Origin: Blastococcus sp. TF02A-26
GTDB lineage: Bacteria; Actinomycetota; Actinomycetes; Mycobacteriales; Geodermatophilaceae
Direction of reading: 5' to 3'
Assembly: GCF_003319125.1 (NCBI RefSeq)
Contig: NZ_QOHG01000002.1
Location: 124,001-188,000, forward strand
Length of the DNA: 64,000 bases
Shown here: positions 1 through 11,272 of the stretch, piece after piece
Numbering within the stretch: position 1 is the stretch's first letter
Layout: each line of letters starts with the position of its first letter
Notes under the pieces: generated by a model
Databases searched by the model: none
Told to the model about the DNA's origin: nothing
The model's input: only the letters and a program-made list of their open reading frames with translations
Made by a program: the position numbers and the translations under genes

Positions 1-879
1 ACGGCGACGCTCTACCGCCAGGGCGCCCGCTACCACCACGCGGTCGAGCACGGGGTGCGGGCGGTCCTGCCGTCGGACGCGGTCGCCGTCGTCGTGCTGG
101 TCGCGGTGCTGGCCGCACTCCTGCTCGCCGACCGCTCCCTGCTGACGTCCCTGCTGGTCGCCTGGGCGGTCTCCGCGGTCGCCGCGGCCGCCCTGTTCAC
201 CCGGGGAGCGCTGCGCGGCGGCGGCCCGGTCGGCTGGTACCGCCGCAACCGCCGCACCGTCCGGGTGCTGCTCGGCGAGTCCCTGCTGATGGACGCCGGC
301 GCCACCGGCACACCGGTCCTCGTGGCCCCGGTACTGGGGCTGTACGACTTCGGCGTCTACCGCAGCGTGTCGAGCCTGTCGGTCCCGATCCAGCTGCTCA
401 TCGACCCGGTCCGGCCGCTGATCTCCCAGGTGAGCCTGAGGCGGCTGGCCACCGCCCGCGTCGCCGGGGGCCTGCTCGCGGTCGCCACCGCGCTGACGGT
501 CGTGGGGTACCTGGCGCTGGAGTTCGTCGTCCCGGCGGTCCTGTCGTTCAGCCCGGTGCTCTCGGCGCTGAGCGACTTCGCCGTCCCGTGCGGACTCTTC
601 ATCGGCCTGCAGTTCCTCACCTACGTGCTGGGCATCCTCGCCCGCATGCGGGTGGCCCACCGCCGTCTGCTGGTCGGCCGGGCGGTGCACACGGTGTTCG
701 CCATCGCGCTGCCGCTGCTCGGCGCGGTGCTGGGCTCGGCGTCCGGCGCCATCTGGGGCTTCGTCGTGTCGACCGGGATGACCGTCGTGATCTGGACGGC
801 GCTGTTGGTCGGCGCGGCACGGGGGCCCGACCCCGCCCCCGCCGCTCCCCCGCAGGCCGGGACGCTCGTCCCCGAGTGA
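1..879 (+). CDS. Polysaccharide flippase-like membrane protein, C-terminal part
   Basis: The frame is open from base 1, so only the C-terminal ~292 residues are present and the start lies outside the window. The visible protein is a run of hydrophobic membrane segments separated by short basic loops, and it ends in a proline/alanine-rich tail. The middle part (around MDAGATGTPVL and YDFGVYRSVSSL) resembles the second half of Wzx/MATE-like polysaccharide flippases. Its position at the edge of a cell-wall polysaccharide locus supports a role in moving a lipid-linked glycan. The GTG at 55 is an internal valine, not a convincing start. The substrate cannot be told from the sequence. Confidence 0.6.
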   Translation, partial: TATLYRQGARYHHAVEHGVRAVLPSDAVAVVVLVAVLAALLLADRSLLTSLLVAWAVSAVAAAALFTRGALRGGGPVGWYRRNRRTVRVLLGESLLMDAGATGTPVLVAPVLGLYDFGVYRSVSSLSVPIQLLIDPVRPLISQVSLRRLATARVAGGLLAVATALTVVGYLALEFVVPAVLSFSPVLSALSDFAVPCGLFIGLQFLTYVLGILARMRVAHRRLLVGRAVHTVFAIALPLLGAVLGSASGAIWGFVVSTGMTVVIWTALLVGAARGPDPAPAAPPQAGTLVPE

Positions 880-898
880 GGCGAGAGCACCGACGACG

Positions 899-929
899 AC
901 GGCCCCCGCACCGGGGGTGCGAGGGCCGT
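899..929. terminator. Bidirectional hairpin terminator
   Basis: Two 14-base arms (899-912 and 916-929) pair with one mismatch around a GGG loop. The hairpin lies between the converging flippase-like gene (ends 879) and the DUF2304 gene (ends 950). There is no T-tract, which is usual in very high-GC actinobacteria. Confidence 0.65.
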
Positions 930-949
930 CGGGAACCGGGGGTCCGGCG

Positions 950-1324
950 TCAGGTCCGCGGCTGACCGGTGAGTGTCCCGCCCTGCGGGCGGGCCAGCAG
1001 CCGGGCCTCGGTCTCGGCCAGGGCGACCTGGCGGGCGAGCCGGACCAGCCGGGCCTCCTGCTCGCGGAAGCGCACGCTGGTGCTGCCGACCGAGTAGATG
1101 ACGACGATCGCCAGCAGGTAGAGCAACAGGTCCGTGCCGCGGTCGACGCCGACGACGTCGGCGAGCTCCTGCAGCAGGCCGGGGAAGATGACGGCGAGGA
1201 CGCCGGCGAGGACCGTCAGCCCGGCGAGGATCTTCCGCCGGGCCTGGCCGCGCAGCGACGCGCGGGAGCGCAGCGAGAAGAAGACGGCCATGACGACCGC
1301 CGGGGCGAGCAGGAACTTGATCAC
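950..1324 (-). CDS. DUF2304 small membrane protein (Rv3632-like)
   Basis: A 124-residue protein with three hydrophobic segments (about 1-16, 30-50 and 64-84) and a charged C-terminal helix (ARLVRLARQVALAETEAR). This is the layout of DUF2304 proteins, which are usually encoded next to a family-2 polyprenyl-phosphate glycosyltransferase. That is the case here: its GTG start overlaps the stop of the glycosyltransferase by four bases (GTGA). In M. tuberculosis the equivalent small protein Rv3632 stimulates PpgS (Rv3631), which makes polyprenyl-phospho-GalNAc. A helper-subunit role here is inferred from that pairing. Confidence 0.75.
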   Translation of the reverse strand: MIKFLLAPAVVMAVFFSLRSRASLRGQARRKILAGLTVLAGVLAVIFPGLLQELADVVGVDRGTDLLLYLLAIVVIYSVGSTSVRFREQEARLVRLARQVALAETEARLLARPQGGTLTGQPRT

Positions 1325-2052
1325 GCTCGGCTCCAGGTGCTCACGCGGTGGGCGAGGATGTCACCCAGGATGTTCACGCTGTTGAGCAGCGGCTGCCCCT
1401 TGGAGCGCGAGTACTCCGTGTAGAGCACGTGCACCGGGAACTCGGTCAGCCGGTAGTGCGGCTGGGTGAGCACCTGCTCCAGCTCGCTGGCGTGGGCCAT
1501 CCCGTGGAAGGCGAGGTTGATCCGCGCCGCGACGTCGCGGGTCACCAGGCGCAAGCCGTTGTGCGCGTCGGTCAGCTTGTGCGCGCTCCCGCGGTTGAAG
1601 ACCTTGGTCGCCGTCTTGAGGATCATCCGGCGGAGGAAGCTCATCTCCGTCGTGCTCTCCAGGAAGCGCGAGCCGAGGACGACGTCGTAGCCGCCCTCCT
1701 CCGCCTTGGCGATCATCCCCAGGAGGTCGGCGGCCTGGTGCTGGCCGTCGGCGTCGAACGTCGCGACGTACTTGGCGTCGGTGAAGCGCAGCGCGGCCTC
1801 GAAGCCGGTCTGCAGCGCCCCGCCCTGGCCCAGGTTGATCGGGTGGGAGACGCGGATCGCGCCCGCGGCCTCGATCTCGGCGGCGGAGTCGTCCCGGCTG
1901 CCGTCGTCGACGGCGATCACCGTGAGTCCGAGGTCGACCAGCTCGGCGATGACCCCCCGCACGACGGTCGCCTCGTTGTAGACGGGCATGACGACTGCCG
2001 TGGCGGGCAGCCGGCCGGCCACGGAGCCCGAGTCCACCGTGATCTCGTTCAT
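1321..2052 (-). CDS. Family-2 polyprenyl-phosphate glycosyltransferase, PpgS-like
   Basis: A 243-residue GT-A enzyme with the dolichyl-phosphate-mannose-synthase layout: VVMPVYNE at the N-terminus, VDDGSRD for the nucleotide, FDADGQHQ as the metal-binding DXD region, and VLGSRF. It has no membrane segments, so the neighbouring DUF2304 protein may tether it. Its neighbours, DUF2304 downstream and a 4-epimerase divergently upstream, match mycobacterial Rv3631/Rv3632/Rv3634c, where Rv3631 (PpgS) loads N-acetylgalactosamine onto polyprenyl phosphate for arabinogalactan decoration. The ATG at 2052 is chosen over the longer frame because a TANNNT -10 sits 7 bases upstream (leaderless). Polyprenyl-phospho-mannose or -glucose synthase remains possible. 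Confidence 0.7.
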   Translation of the reverse strand: MNEITVDSGSVAGRLPATAVVMPVYNEATVVRGVIAELVDLGLTVIAVDDGSRDDSAAEIEAAGAIRVSHPINLGQGGALQTGFEAALRFTDAKYVATFDADGQHQAADLLGMIAKAEEGGYDVVLGSRFLESTTEMSFLRRMILKTATKVFNRGSAHKLTDAHNGLRLVTRDVAARINLAFHGMAHASELEQVLTQPHYRLTEFPVHVLYTEYSRSKGQPLLNSVNILGDILAHRVSTWSRA

Positions 2053-2059
2053 GACGCAA

Positions 2060-2065
2060 ACGGTA
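2060..2065 (-). promoter_or_regulatory. Leaderless -10 box of the PpgS-like gene
   Basis: TACCGT on the minus strand lies 7 bases before the ATG at 2052. This is the classic actinobacterial TANNNT spacing at which transcription starts at the start codon. No convincing -35 was seen. Confidence 0.5.
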
Positions 2066-2201
2066 GCTCTGGTCGCCCGGCGCCACCGGATGTTGAGCCG
2101 TGTCCGGAGCGTGTGGACCCCGTCCGTCACAGGCGGCCCACCGGACCCGCGTGTGCCCCGCGGGCTCCCTCCGCGGCCGCGTCGGCCCGCCTGGCCGGCT
2201 C

Positions 2202-2207
2202 TAGAGT
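2202..2207 (+). promoter_or_regulatory. Leaderless -10 box of the epimerase gene
   Basis: TAGAGT is followed by 6 bases and then the GTG at 2214, so the transcript probably begins at or next to the start codon. Confidence 0.5.
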
Positions 2208-2213
2208 GCAGGG

Positions 2214-3179
2214 GTGGACACCACCGGGGGCGCATCGAGCACGACGGACCTGCTGATCACCGGGGGCGCCGGTTTCATCGGCTCGAACCTCGCCCGGCTG
2301 GCCCTGGCCGACGACCGGATCGGCCGGGTCGTCGTCCTGGACGACCTCTCCACCGGAGCGCGGGAGAACCTCGCCGGTCTCGACGTCGAGTTCCACGAGG
2401 GCTCGGTCGCCGACCCGGCCGCGCTCGACCGGGCCGTCGCGGGGGTCGACGCGGTCGTGCACCTGGCGGCGTTGGCCAGCGTGCCGGCGTCGATCGACGA
2501 CCCGCTCGGCTGCCACGAGGTGAACGCCACCGGCACCCTGCTGCTGCTGGAGGCCTGCCGGCGCCACGGCGTCCGCCAGGTCGTCGGCGCCTCCTCCAGC
2601 GCCGTCTACGGCTCCAACCCCGCACCGCTCAAGGGCGAGCGCGAGTGGGTGCGCCCGCTCAGCCCGTACGCGGTGAGCAAGCTGGCCACCGAGCAGTACC
2701 TGCTGACCTACCAGACCTGCTACGACCTCTCGACGGTCGCGTTCCGCTTCTTCAACGTGTACGGCCCCGGCCAGCCGGCCGACCACGTGTACGCCGCGGT
2801 CATCCCGCTGTTCGTCGACGCCCTGCTCCACGACCGCCCGCTGGTGGTGTTCGGCGACGGCCGGCAGACCCGCGACTTCGTCTTCGTCGGGACGGTCGCC
2901 GAGATCCTGCTCGACGCGAGCCTGCGTCGGCTCAGCCACCCGGAGCCGGTCAACGTCGCGCTCAACACCGAGACCAGCCTGCTCGAGCTGGTCGAGCAGC
3001 TGGAGGCGGCCAGCGGGCAGTCCGCGGAGGTCGACTTCCGGGAGCCACGCGCCGGCGACGTCCGCCACTCCCGCGCCGACGACAGCACCCTGCGCTCGCT
3101 GTTCCCGCAGGTCGTGCCCGTGCCGCTGGCCGAGGGCCTGAGCGCCACGGTCGAGTGGGCCCGCGGCCGGCTGGCCTAG
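2214..3179 (+). CDS. NAD-dependent 4-epimerase, probable UDP-GlcNAc/GalNAc type
   Basis: A 321-residue short-chain dehydrogenase/reductase of the extended class. It has the NAD-binding TGGAGFIG near residue 18, the catalytic serine in ASSSAVYG and the catalytic YAVSK pair. The segment RFFNVYGPGQ followed by YAAVIPLF resembles WbpP-type UDP-N-acetylglucosamine 4-epimerases more than plain GalE. It is transcribed divergently from the PpgS-like transferase, which would need UDP-GalNAc. In M. tuberculosis an epimerase gene (Rv3634c, galE1) sits beside ppgS. The substrate is inferred; UDP-glucose/galactose is the alternative, and UDP-Gal would feed Glf. It converges on the guanylyltransferase gene with only 4 bases between the stops. 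Confidence 0.75.
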   Translation: MDTTGGASSTTDLLITGGAGFIGSNLARLALADDRIGRVVVLDDLSTGARENLAGLDVEFHEGSVADPAALDRAVAGVDAVVHLAALASVPASIDDPLGCHEVNATGTLLLLEACRRHGVRQVVGASSSAVYGSNPAPLKGEREWVRPLSPYAVSKLATEQYLLTYQTCYDLSTVAFRFFNVYGPGQPADHVYAAVIPLFVDALLHDRPLVVFGDGRQTRDFVFVGTVAEILLDASLRRLSHPEPVNVALNTETSLLELVEQLEAASGQSAEVDFREPRAGDVRHSRADDSTLRSLFPQVVPVPLAEGLSATVEWARGRLA

Positions 3180-3183
3180 CGGC

Positions 3184-6635
<3,452 letters not shown>

Positions 6636-6639
6636 CCGC

Positions 6640-8586
6640 ATGGCGTCGACGGCGTCCCACGCGTCCCCGGAACGGGTCAGCGACCCCTCGGCCGCGGACC
6701 TCGCGGCCGGCAAGGGGGTGACCCTGCTGCAGCGGGTGATCCTCCCCCGCTCCGGTGACCCGCTGAAGGTCCGCTCGCTCTACGTCGACGAGGACCGCAC
6801 CGTGCGGGCGCGGTCGTCCTCCCGCGGCGATGCCACCCTGGCGCCCGGGCGCGAGGTCTCCTTCGCGACGTACTTCAACGCGTTCCCGGCCAGCTACTGG
6901 CGCCGGTGGACGACGTTGGACCGGGTCGTGCTGGGGCTGACCCTCTCGGGTCGGGGCCGCGTCGACGTCTACCGCTCGAAGGCCGACGGCAGCGTCATCC
7001 ACGTGACCGGGGCGACGACGGCCGGCGAGGAGCGACGCCTGGAGTTCGAGCTGGACCTCACCCCGTTCGAGGACGGCGGCTGGTACTGGTTCGACCTCAC
7101 CGCCGACGACGCCGAGCTGACCGTCCGCGACGCCGGCTGGTGGTCGCCGCAGGCCCCCGAGCAGGAGGCCCGGCTCTCCATCGGGATCTGCACGTTCAAC
7201 CGCCCCGACGACTGCGTCGCCGCCCTGCAGGCGCTCGCCGACGACGACGTCGTCCGCGAGCTGATCACCACCGTCGTGGTCGCCGACCAGGGCTCGCGGA
7301 GGGTCCGTGCCGCCGCCGCGTTCGCGGCGGCGGAGGCCGCCCTCGGGGGACGGCTGCGGCTGGTGGAGCAGGGCAACCTCGGTGGCAGCGGCGGGTTCTC
7401 CCGCACGATGTACGAGTCGCTGACTGCGACCGACGCGACGCACCACCTGCTGCTCGACGACGACGTCCAGATCGAGCCCGACTGCATCGCGCGGCTGTTC
7501 GCCTTCGCCCGGTTCGCGAAGGAGCCGGCGATCGTGGGCGGGCAGATGCTGACGCTGCAGGACCGCTCGGTGCTGCACACCATGGGCGAGGTCGTCGCTC
7601 CCGACACGTTCTTCTGGCGGCCCGCGCCGAACACCGAGTACACCCACGACTTCGCCGAGGAGTCCCTGCGCGAGTCCCCGGACCTGCACCGGCGGATCGA
7701 CGTCGACTACACCGGCTGGTGGATGTGCCTGGTCCCCCGCGCGGTCATGGAGTCGGTCGGGCTGGCCCTCCCGCTGTTCATCAAGTGGGACGACGCCGAG
7801 TACGGCGTCCGGGCCCGCGAGGCCGGGCACTCCGTCGTGACGCTGCCCGGTGCCGCGGTGTGGCACCTGTCCTGGAGCGACAAGGACGACGAGGCCGGCT
7901 GGCAGGCCTACTTCCACACCAGGAACCGGTTGGTGGCGGCGGCCCTGCACAGCTCGTTCGAGCGGGGTGGCCGGCTGCTGCTGGACACCCTCAAGCACGA
8001 CCTGCGGCGGCTACTGGTGCTCCAGTACGCCACGACGGCGCTGCGCCACCGCGGGTACGAGGACTTCCTCGCCGGCCCCGAGCAGTTGTTCCCGCTGCTG
8101 CCGACGGCGCTGCCGACGGTCCTCGCGCACCAGGCCGACTACCCCGACGGCCGGGTCATCGCCTCGACCGGTGAGCTGCCACCTCCGTCCATGGGCGCGA
8201 CCCGCGCCGAGCGGCTCATGCGCAAGCCGGGCAACCCGGTCACCGCGGCTCGGGCGCTGGTCGGGGCGGTGCTGCACAACATGCGCCGGCCCGACCCCGC
8301 GGCCGCCGAGGTGCCTCAGCTCAACGTCCCCGCCCGGGACGCCCGCTGGTTCGTCCTGGCCCGCATCGACAGCGCGACGGTCGGCACCGCGGACGGCCGG
8401 GGGGTCACCTTCCGCCGGCGCGAGTACGACACCTTCTGGCGGATGCTGCGGCACACCCTCGCGGTCCACGCCCGGCTCTACCGGGAGTTCCCGGAACTGA
8501 GCCGCCGCTACCGCGCCCACCTCGATCAGCTCACGTCGCCGGAGAGCTGGGAGAAGGCCTTCGCCGACGAGGTCAGGGGCGGCTGA
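6640..8586 (+). CDS. glfT2: Galactofuranosyltransferase GlfT2
   Basis: A 648-residue bifunctional polymerase that adds alternating beta-1,5 and beta-1,6 galactofuranose units to the lipid-linked linker. The N-terminal beta-barrel region contains SFATYFNAFPASYWRRW, almost identical to mycobacterial GlfT2. The GT-A domain has ICTFNRPDDC (about 183-192), the metal-binding LLLDDDV (DDD 273-275), WDDAEYG (383-389) with the catalytic aspartate, and the metal-ligand histidine in AVWHLSWSDKDD (His409). A helical C-terminal region follows. It is the second gene of the glf operon, and its last 14 bases overlap the end of the convergent glfT1 gene. Confidence 0.95.
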   Translation: MASTASHASPERVSDPSAADLAAGKGVTLLQRVILPRSGDPLKVRSLYVDEDRTVRARSSSRGDATLAPGREVSFATYFNAFPASYWRRWTTLDRVVLGLTLSGRGRVDVYRSKADGSVIHVTGATTAGEERRLEFELDLTPFEDGGWYWFDLTADDAELTVRDAGWWSPQAPEQEARLSIGICTFNRPDDCVAALQALADDDVVRELITTVVVADQGSRRVRAAAAFAAAEAALGGRLRLVEQGNLGGSGGFSRTMYESLTATDATHHLLLDDDVQIEPDCIARLFAFARFAKEPAIVGGQMLTLQDRSVLHTMGEVVAPDTFFWRPAPNTEYTHDFAEESLRESPDLHRRIDVDYTGWWMCLVPRAVMESVGLALPLFIKWDDAEYGVRAREAGHSVVTLPGAAVWHLSWSDKDDEAGWQAYFHTRNRLVAAALHSSFERGGRLLLDTLKHDLRRLLVLQYATTALRHRGYEDFLAGPEQLFPLLPTALPTVLAHQADYPDGRVIASTGELPPPSMGATRAERLMRKPGNPVTAARALVGAVLHNMRRPDPAAAEVPQLNVPARDARWFVLARIDSATVGTADGRGVTFRRREYDTFWRMLRHTLAVHARLYREFPELSRRYRAHLDQLTSPESWEKAFADEVRGG

Positions 8587-9487
8587 ACCGCTCCTGGCGC
8601 CCGGCCCGGGTGAGGCGACGCCAGTCGCGCCACCCGGCCGGGTCGCGCCGGGTCACGAGGAAGAACCAGCCGAAGCGGACGGTCTCGAGCGGCCGCAGCC
8701 AGCGCATGCCCGGTTGCGCCATGAGGTAGCCGCGGTTGCGGTAGGTGAAGTAGCGCTTGACGTCGCTGGCCGGGTACTGGGCCGACAGCCGCCCGCCGAG
8801 GATCGGCGCGAACTCCGACGTCCCCTCAGGGTGGACATAGGCCGCCTGCGGGCAGGTGCCGAACGGGAGCCCCGAGCGCACCAGCCGCCGGTGGATCTCG
8901 GTCTCGTCGCCACGGAAGAACAGCCGCAGGTCCGGGACCCCGACGACGTCGAGCGCGTCGGCGCGGAACAGCGCCCCGTTGAACAACGACGCGTAGTTCG
9001 GCAGGAGGTCCAGGCCGGCGAAGTCGCTGCGTCGCCGCCGCCAGCGCAACCCCCGGCGCAGCGGGAAGGCCAGCCGGTCCGGGTCACTGTCGTCGGTGAC
9101 CAGCGGCGACACCTCGACCAGGCCGTGCCGGCGGGCACTGCCCAGCAGCGTCTCCAGCACCGCGTCGTCGGCGGGGCGGCCGTCGTCGTCGGCGCACCAC
9201 ACCCAGTCCGCCCCCAGCGAGAGCGCGTGCAGCATGCCGAGCGCGAACCCGCCGGCGCCGCCGAGGTTGTGCGCGCTGGGCAGGTAGGTGACCGGCAGGC
9301 CGCAGGCCCGCACGACCTCCTCGGTCGCCTGGTCCGGGCCGTTGTCCACCACGACCAGGTGGTCGACCGGGCGGGTCTGCCCGGCGATCGCGGCCAGGCT
9401 GGCGGCCAGCAGGTGCGTCCGGTGCCGGGTGACGACGACGGCGACGACGCTGTCGCGGTCCGGGGTGGCGTCGGCTCCGGCGCTCAC
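8573..9487 (-). CDS. glfT1: Galactofuranosyltransferase GlfT1
   Basis: A 304-residue family-2 glycosyltransferase: VVAVVVTRHRTHLL, VVDNGPD, NLGGAGGF, the metal-binding WCADDDGRP and FFRGDETEIHRR. GlfT1 adds the first galactofuranose residues to the rhamnose of the linker before GlfT2 elongates. It is the last gene of the wzm-wzt-glfT1 operon, the same trio as M. tuberculosis Rv3783-Rv3781-Rv3782. The GTG start at 9487 shares a GTGA overlap with the end of wzt, which rules out the longer frame reaching 9577. Its 3' end overlaps glfT2 tail to tail. Confidence 0.9.
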   Translation of the reverse strand: MSAGADATPDRDSVVAVVVTRHRTHLLAASLAAIAGQTRPVDHLVVVDNGPDQATEEVVRACGLPVTYLPSAHNLGGAGGFALGMLHALSLGADWVWCADDDGRPADDAVLETLLGSARRHGLVEVSPLVTDDSDPDRLAFPLRRGLRWRRRRSDFAGLDLLPNYASLFNGALFRADALDVVGVPDLRLFFRGDETEIHRRLVRSGLPFGTCPQAAYVHPEGTSEFAPILGGRLSAQYPASDVKRYFTYRNRGYLMAQPGMRWLRPLETVRFGWFFLVTRRDPAGWRDWRRLTRAGRQERFSRP

Positions 9488-10251
9488 GCCGGCAGGCCCT
9501 TGTAGGCCCGGAGGACGTCGTCCAGCGGACCCTGCTGCCGGATCTGCCCGTGCTCCATCCAGATCGCCGTGTCGCACAGCTCCCGCAGGAACTCGTCGGA
9601 GTGCGAGGCGAAGACCAGCAGCCCCGACCGCTCCACCAGCTCGGACAACCGGTTCTTCGACTTCTCGAGGAAGGCGGCGTCCACGGCCCCGATGCCCTCG
9701 TCGAGCAACAGGATCTCGGGGTCGATGCTCGTGACGACGCCGAGGGCCAGCCGCACCCGCATGCCGGTGGAGTAGGTCCGCAGCGGCATCCGCAGGAAGT
9801 CGCCGAGCTCGGTGAAGTCGGCGATGTCGTCGACCCGGTCCTCCATCTGCTTGCGGGTCATCCCCAGGAACAGGCCCCGGATCATGATGTTCTCCAGGCC
9901 GGAGATCTCCGGGTCCATGCCGACGCCGAGGTCGAAGACCGGCGCCACCCGCCCGCGGATCTCCGCGACCCCGCGGGTCGGCTCGTAGATCCCCGACAGC
10001 AGGCGCAGCAGGGTGGACTTGCCGGCGCCGTTGTGACCGACCAGACCGACCCGGGCACCGTGCTCCAGGTTGAGCGTGATGTCGCGCAGGGCCTCGATGA
10101 TCGGCACCTTGCTGCCGCTGTCGATGTTGCCCCCGACCAGTCCCATGACGGTCTTCTTCAACGACCGGGACTTGGCGTCGAAGATCGGGAAGTCGACGCA
10201 GGCGTCCTTGGTGGTGATGCTCACCGGAGCGGCGTTCTCTGTCACGGTCAC
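9484..10251 (-). CDS. wzt: Galactan exporter ATPase Wzt (RfbE)
   Basis: A 255-residue ABC ATPase with Walker A GHNGAGKST, signature YSTGMRVRLALG, Walker B ILLLDEG and the switch histidine in FASHSDE. The unusually long N-terminal lead-in and the LGVGMDPEISGLEN segment mark the Wzt/TagH/RfbE polysaccharide-export group. There is no C-terminal carbohydrate-binding domain, as in mycobacterial Rv3781. It powers transfer of the lipid-linked galactan across the membrane. The GTG at 10251 overlaps the wzm stop by four bases; a second GTG two codons later (10245) is a possible alternative. Confidence 0.92.
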   Translation of the reverse strand: MTVTENAAPVSITTKDACVDFPIFDAKSRSLKKTVMGLVGGNIDSGSKVPIIEALRDITLNLEHGARVGLVGHNGAGKSTLLRLLSGIYEPTRGVAEIRGRVAPVFDLGVGMDPEISGLENIMIRGLFLGMTRKQMEDRVDDIADFTELGDFLRMPLRTYSTGMRVRLALGVVTSIDPEILLLDEGIGAVDAAFLEKSKNRLSELVERSGLLVFASHSDEFLRELCDTAIWMEHGQIRQQGPLDDVLRAYKGLPA

Positions 10252-11078
10252 ACCCAGTAGGAGACGCGGGATCGGTAGCGGCGCATCACCAGCATGGTGA
10301 GCGTCCAGCCCACCACGGTGATGCCGAGGACGACGACCCAGTGCCGCCACAGGGTGTCCTGTCCCAGCAGGGGCCGCCGGACGATCTCGAGGAAGTGCAG
10401 GAAGGGGTTGAACTCCGCCAGCCGGGCGCGGTCGGCGATGGCCGGGTCGGGGCTGTTCACCAGGTCGTCGTAGATCCACACGATCGGCGTCATGAAGAAC
10501 ATCAGCTGCACCAGGCTCTGGGTGATCGGCATGATGTCGCGGAACCGCGTGGTGATGATCCCGACGCCCAGGGCCACCCAGGCGCCGTTGACCGCCAGCA
10601 GCGCGAAGGCCGGGACGGCGAGGAGCACCGACCAGTCCAGCGGCTGCGGGTAGATGAGCAGCATCACCGCGTAGACGATGAGGTTGTGCGCGAAGAAGAG
10701 CACCTGGCGCCAGACCAGCCGGTAGACGTGCACCGACAGCGGCGAGGGCAGGTGCTTGATCAGCCCCTCGTTGGCGATGAAGACCTCGGCGCCCTCGTTG
10801 ATGCAACCGCTGATGAAGCCCCAGACGATGAAGCCGACGAGGATGTAGGGCAGCTGGACGGAGAGGTCGTTGCCGAACAGCGCGGCGTACAGGATGCCCA
10901 GCGCAACCGCCGTGACGGCCATGCTGATGGTGATCCAGATGGGCCCGAGCACGGAGCGCCGGTAGCGCTGGCGGATGTCCTGCCAGCCGAGATGACCCCA
11001 CAGTTGGCGCTGCTCCCAGCCCTGGCGGAGGTCCAGCACGGCCCGCCGCAGGCTCGTCGGGGAGGTCGAGACGGACAC
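10248..11078 (-). CDS. wzm: Galactan exporter permease Wzm (RfbD)
   Basis: A 276-residue ABC-2 permease with an amphipathic N-terminal helix (WQDIRQRYRRSVLGPIW) and six membrane segments, typical of O-antigen/galactan exporters. It forms the channel with Wzt for lipid-linked galactan, like mycobacterial Rv3783. It is the first gene of the wzm-wzt-glfT1 operon. The GTG start at 11078 is supported by a TACCGT -10 placed 8 bases upstream. Confidence 0.92.
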   Translation of the reverse strand: MSVSTSPTSLRRAVLDLRQGWEQRQLWGHLGWQDIRQRYRRSVLGPIWITISMAVTAVALGILYAALFGNDLSVQLPYILVGFIVWGFISGCINEGAEVFIANEGLIKHLPSPLSVHVYRLVWRQVLFFAHNLIVYAVMLLIYPQPLDWSVLLAVPAFALLAVNGAWVALGVGIITTRFRDIMPITQSLVQLMFFMTPIVWIYDDLVNSPDPAIADRARLAEFNPFLHFLEIVRRPLLGQDTLWRHWVVVLGITVVGWTLTMLVMRRYRSRVSYWV

Positions 11079-11086
11079 GCCGACCC

Positions 11087-11092
11087 ACGGTA
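11087..11092 (-). promoter_or_regulatory. Leaderless -10 box of the wzm-wzt-glfT1 operon
   Basis: TACCGT on the minus strand, 8 bases before the GTG at 11078. Confidence 0.5.
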
Positions 11093-11272
11093 CAGACAGC
11101 GGGCTCCGCCGCCGACCAGCGACCCGACTGGCCCCGCCGATCCCATCCGCCCCAGCACTTGCGAGCAGGGAGCTACCGGTCCGTCACGGGCCGTACCGTG
11201 GTTCTCGCTCCACGCGTCCGCGCGGCCGGCGGAGCGAACCTGCTCCCAGCACCCGACGGGAAGACCCTGCTC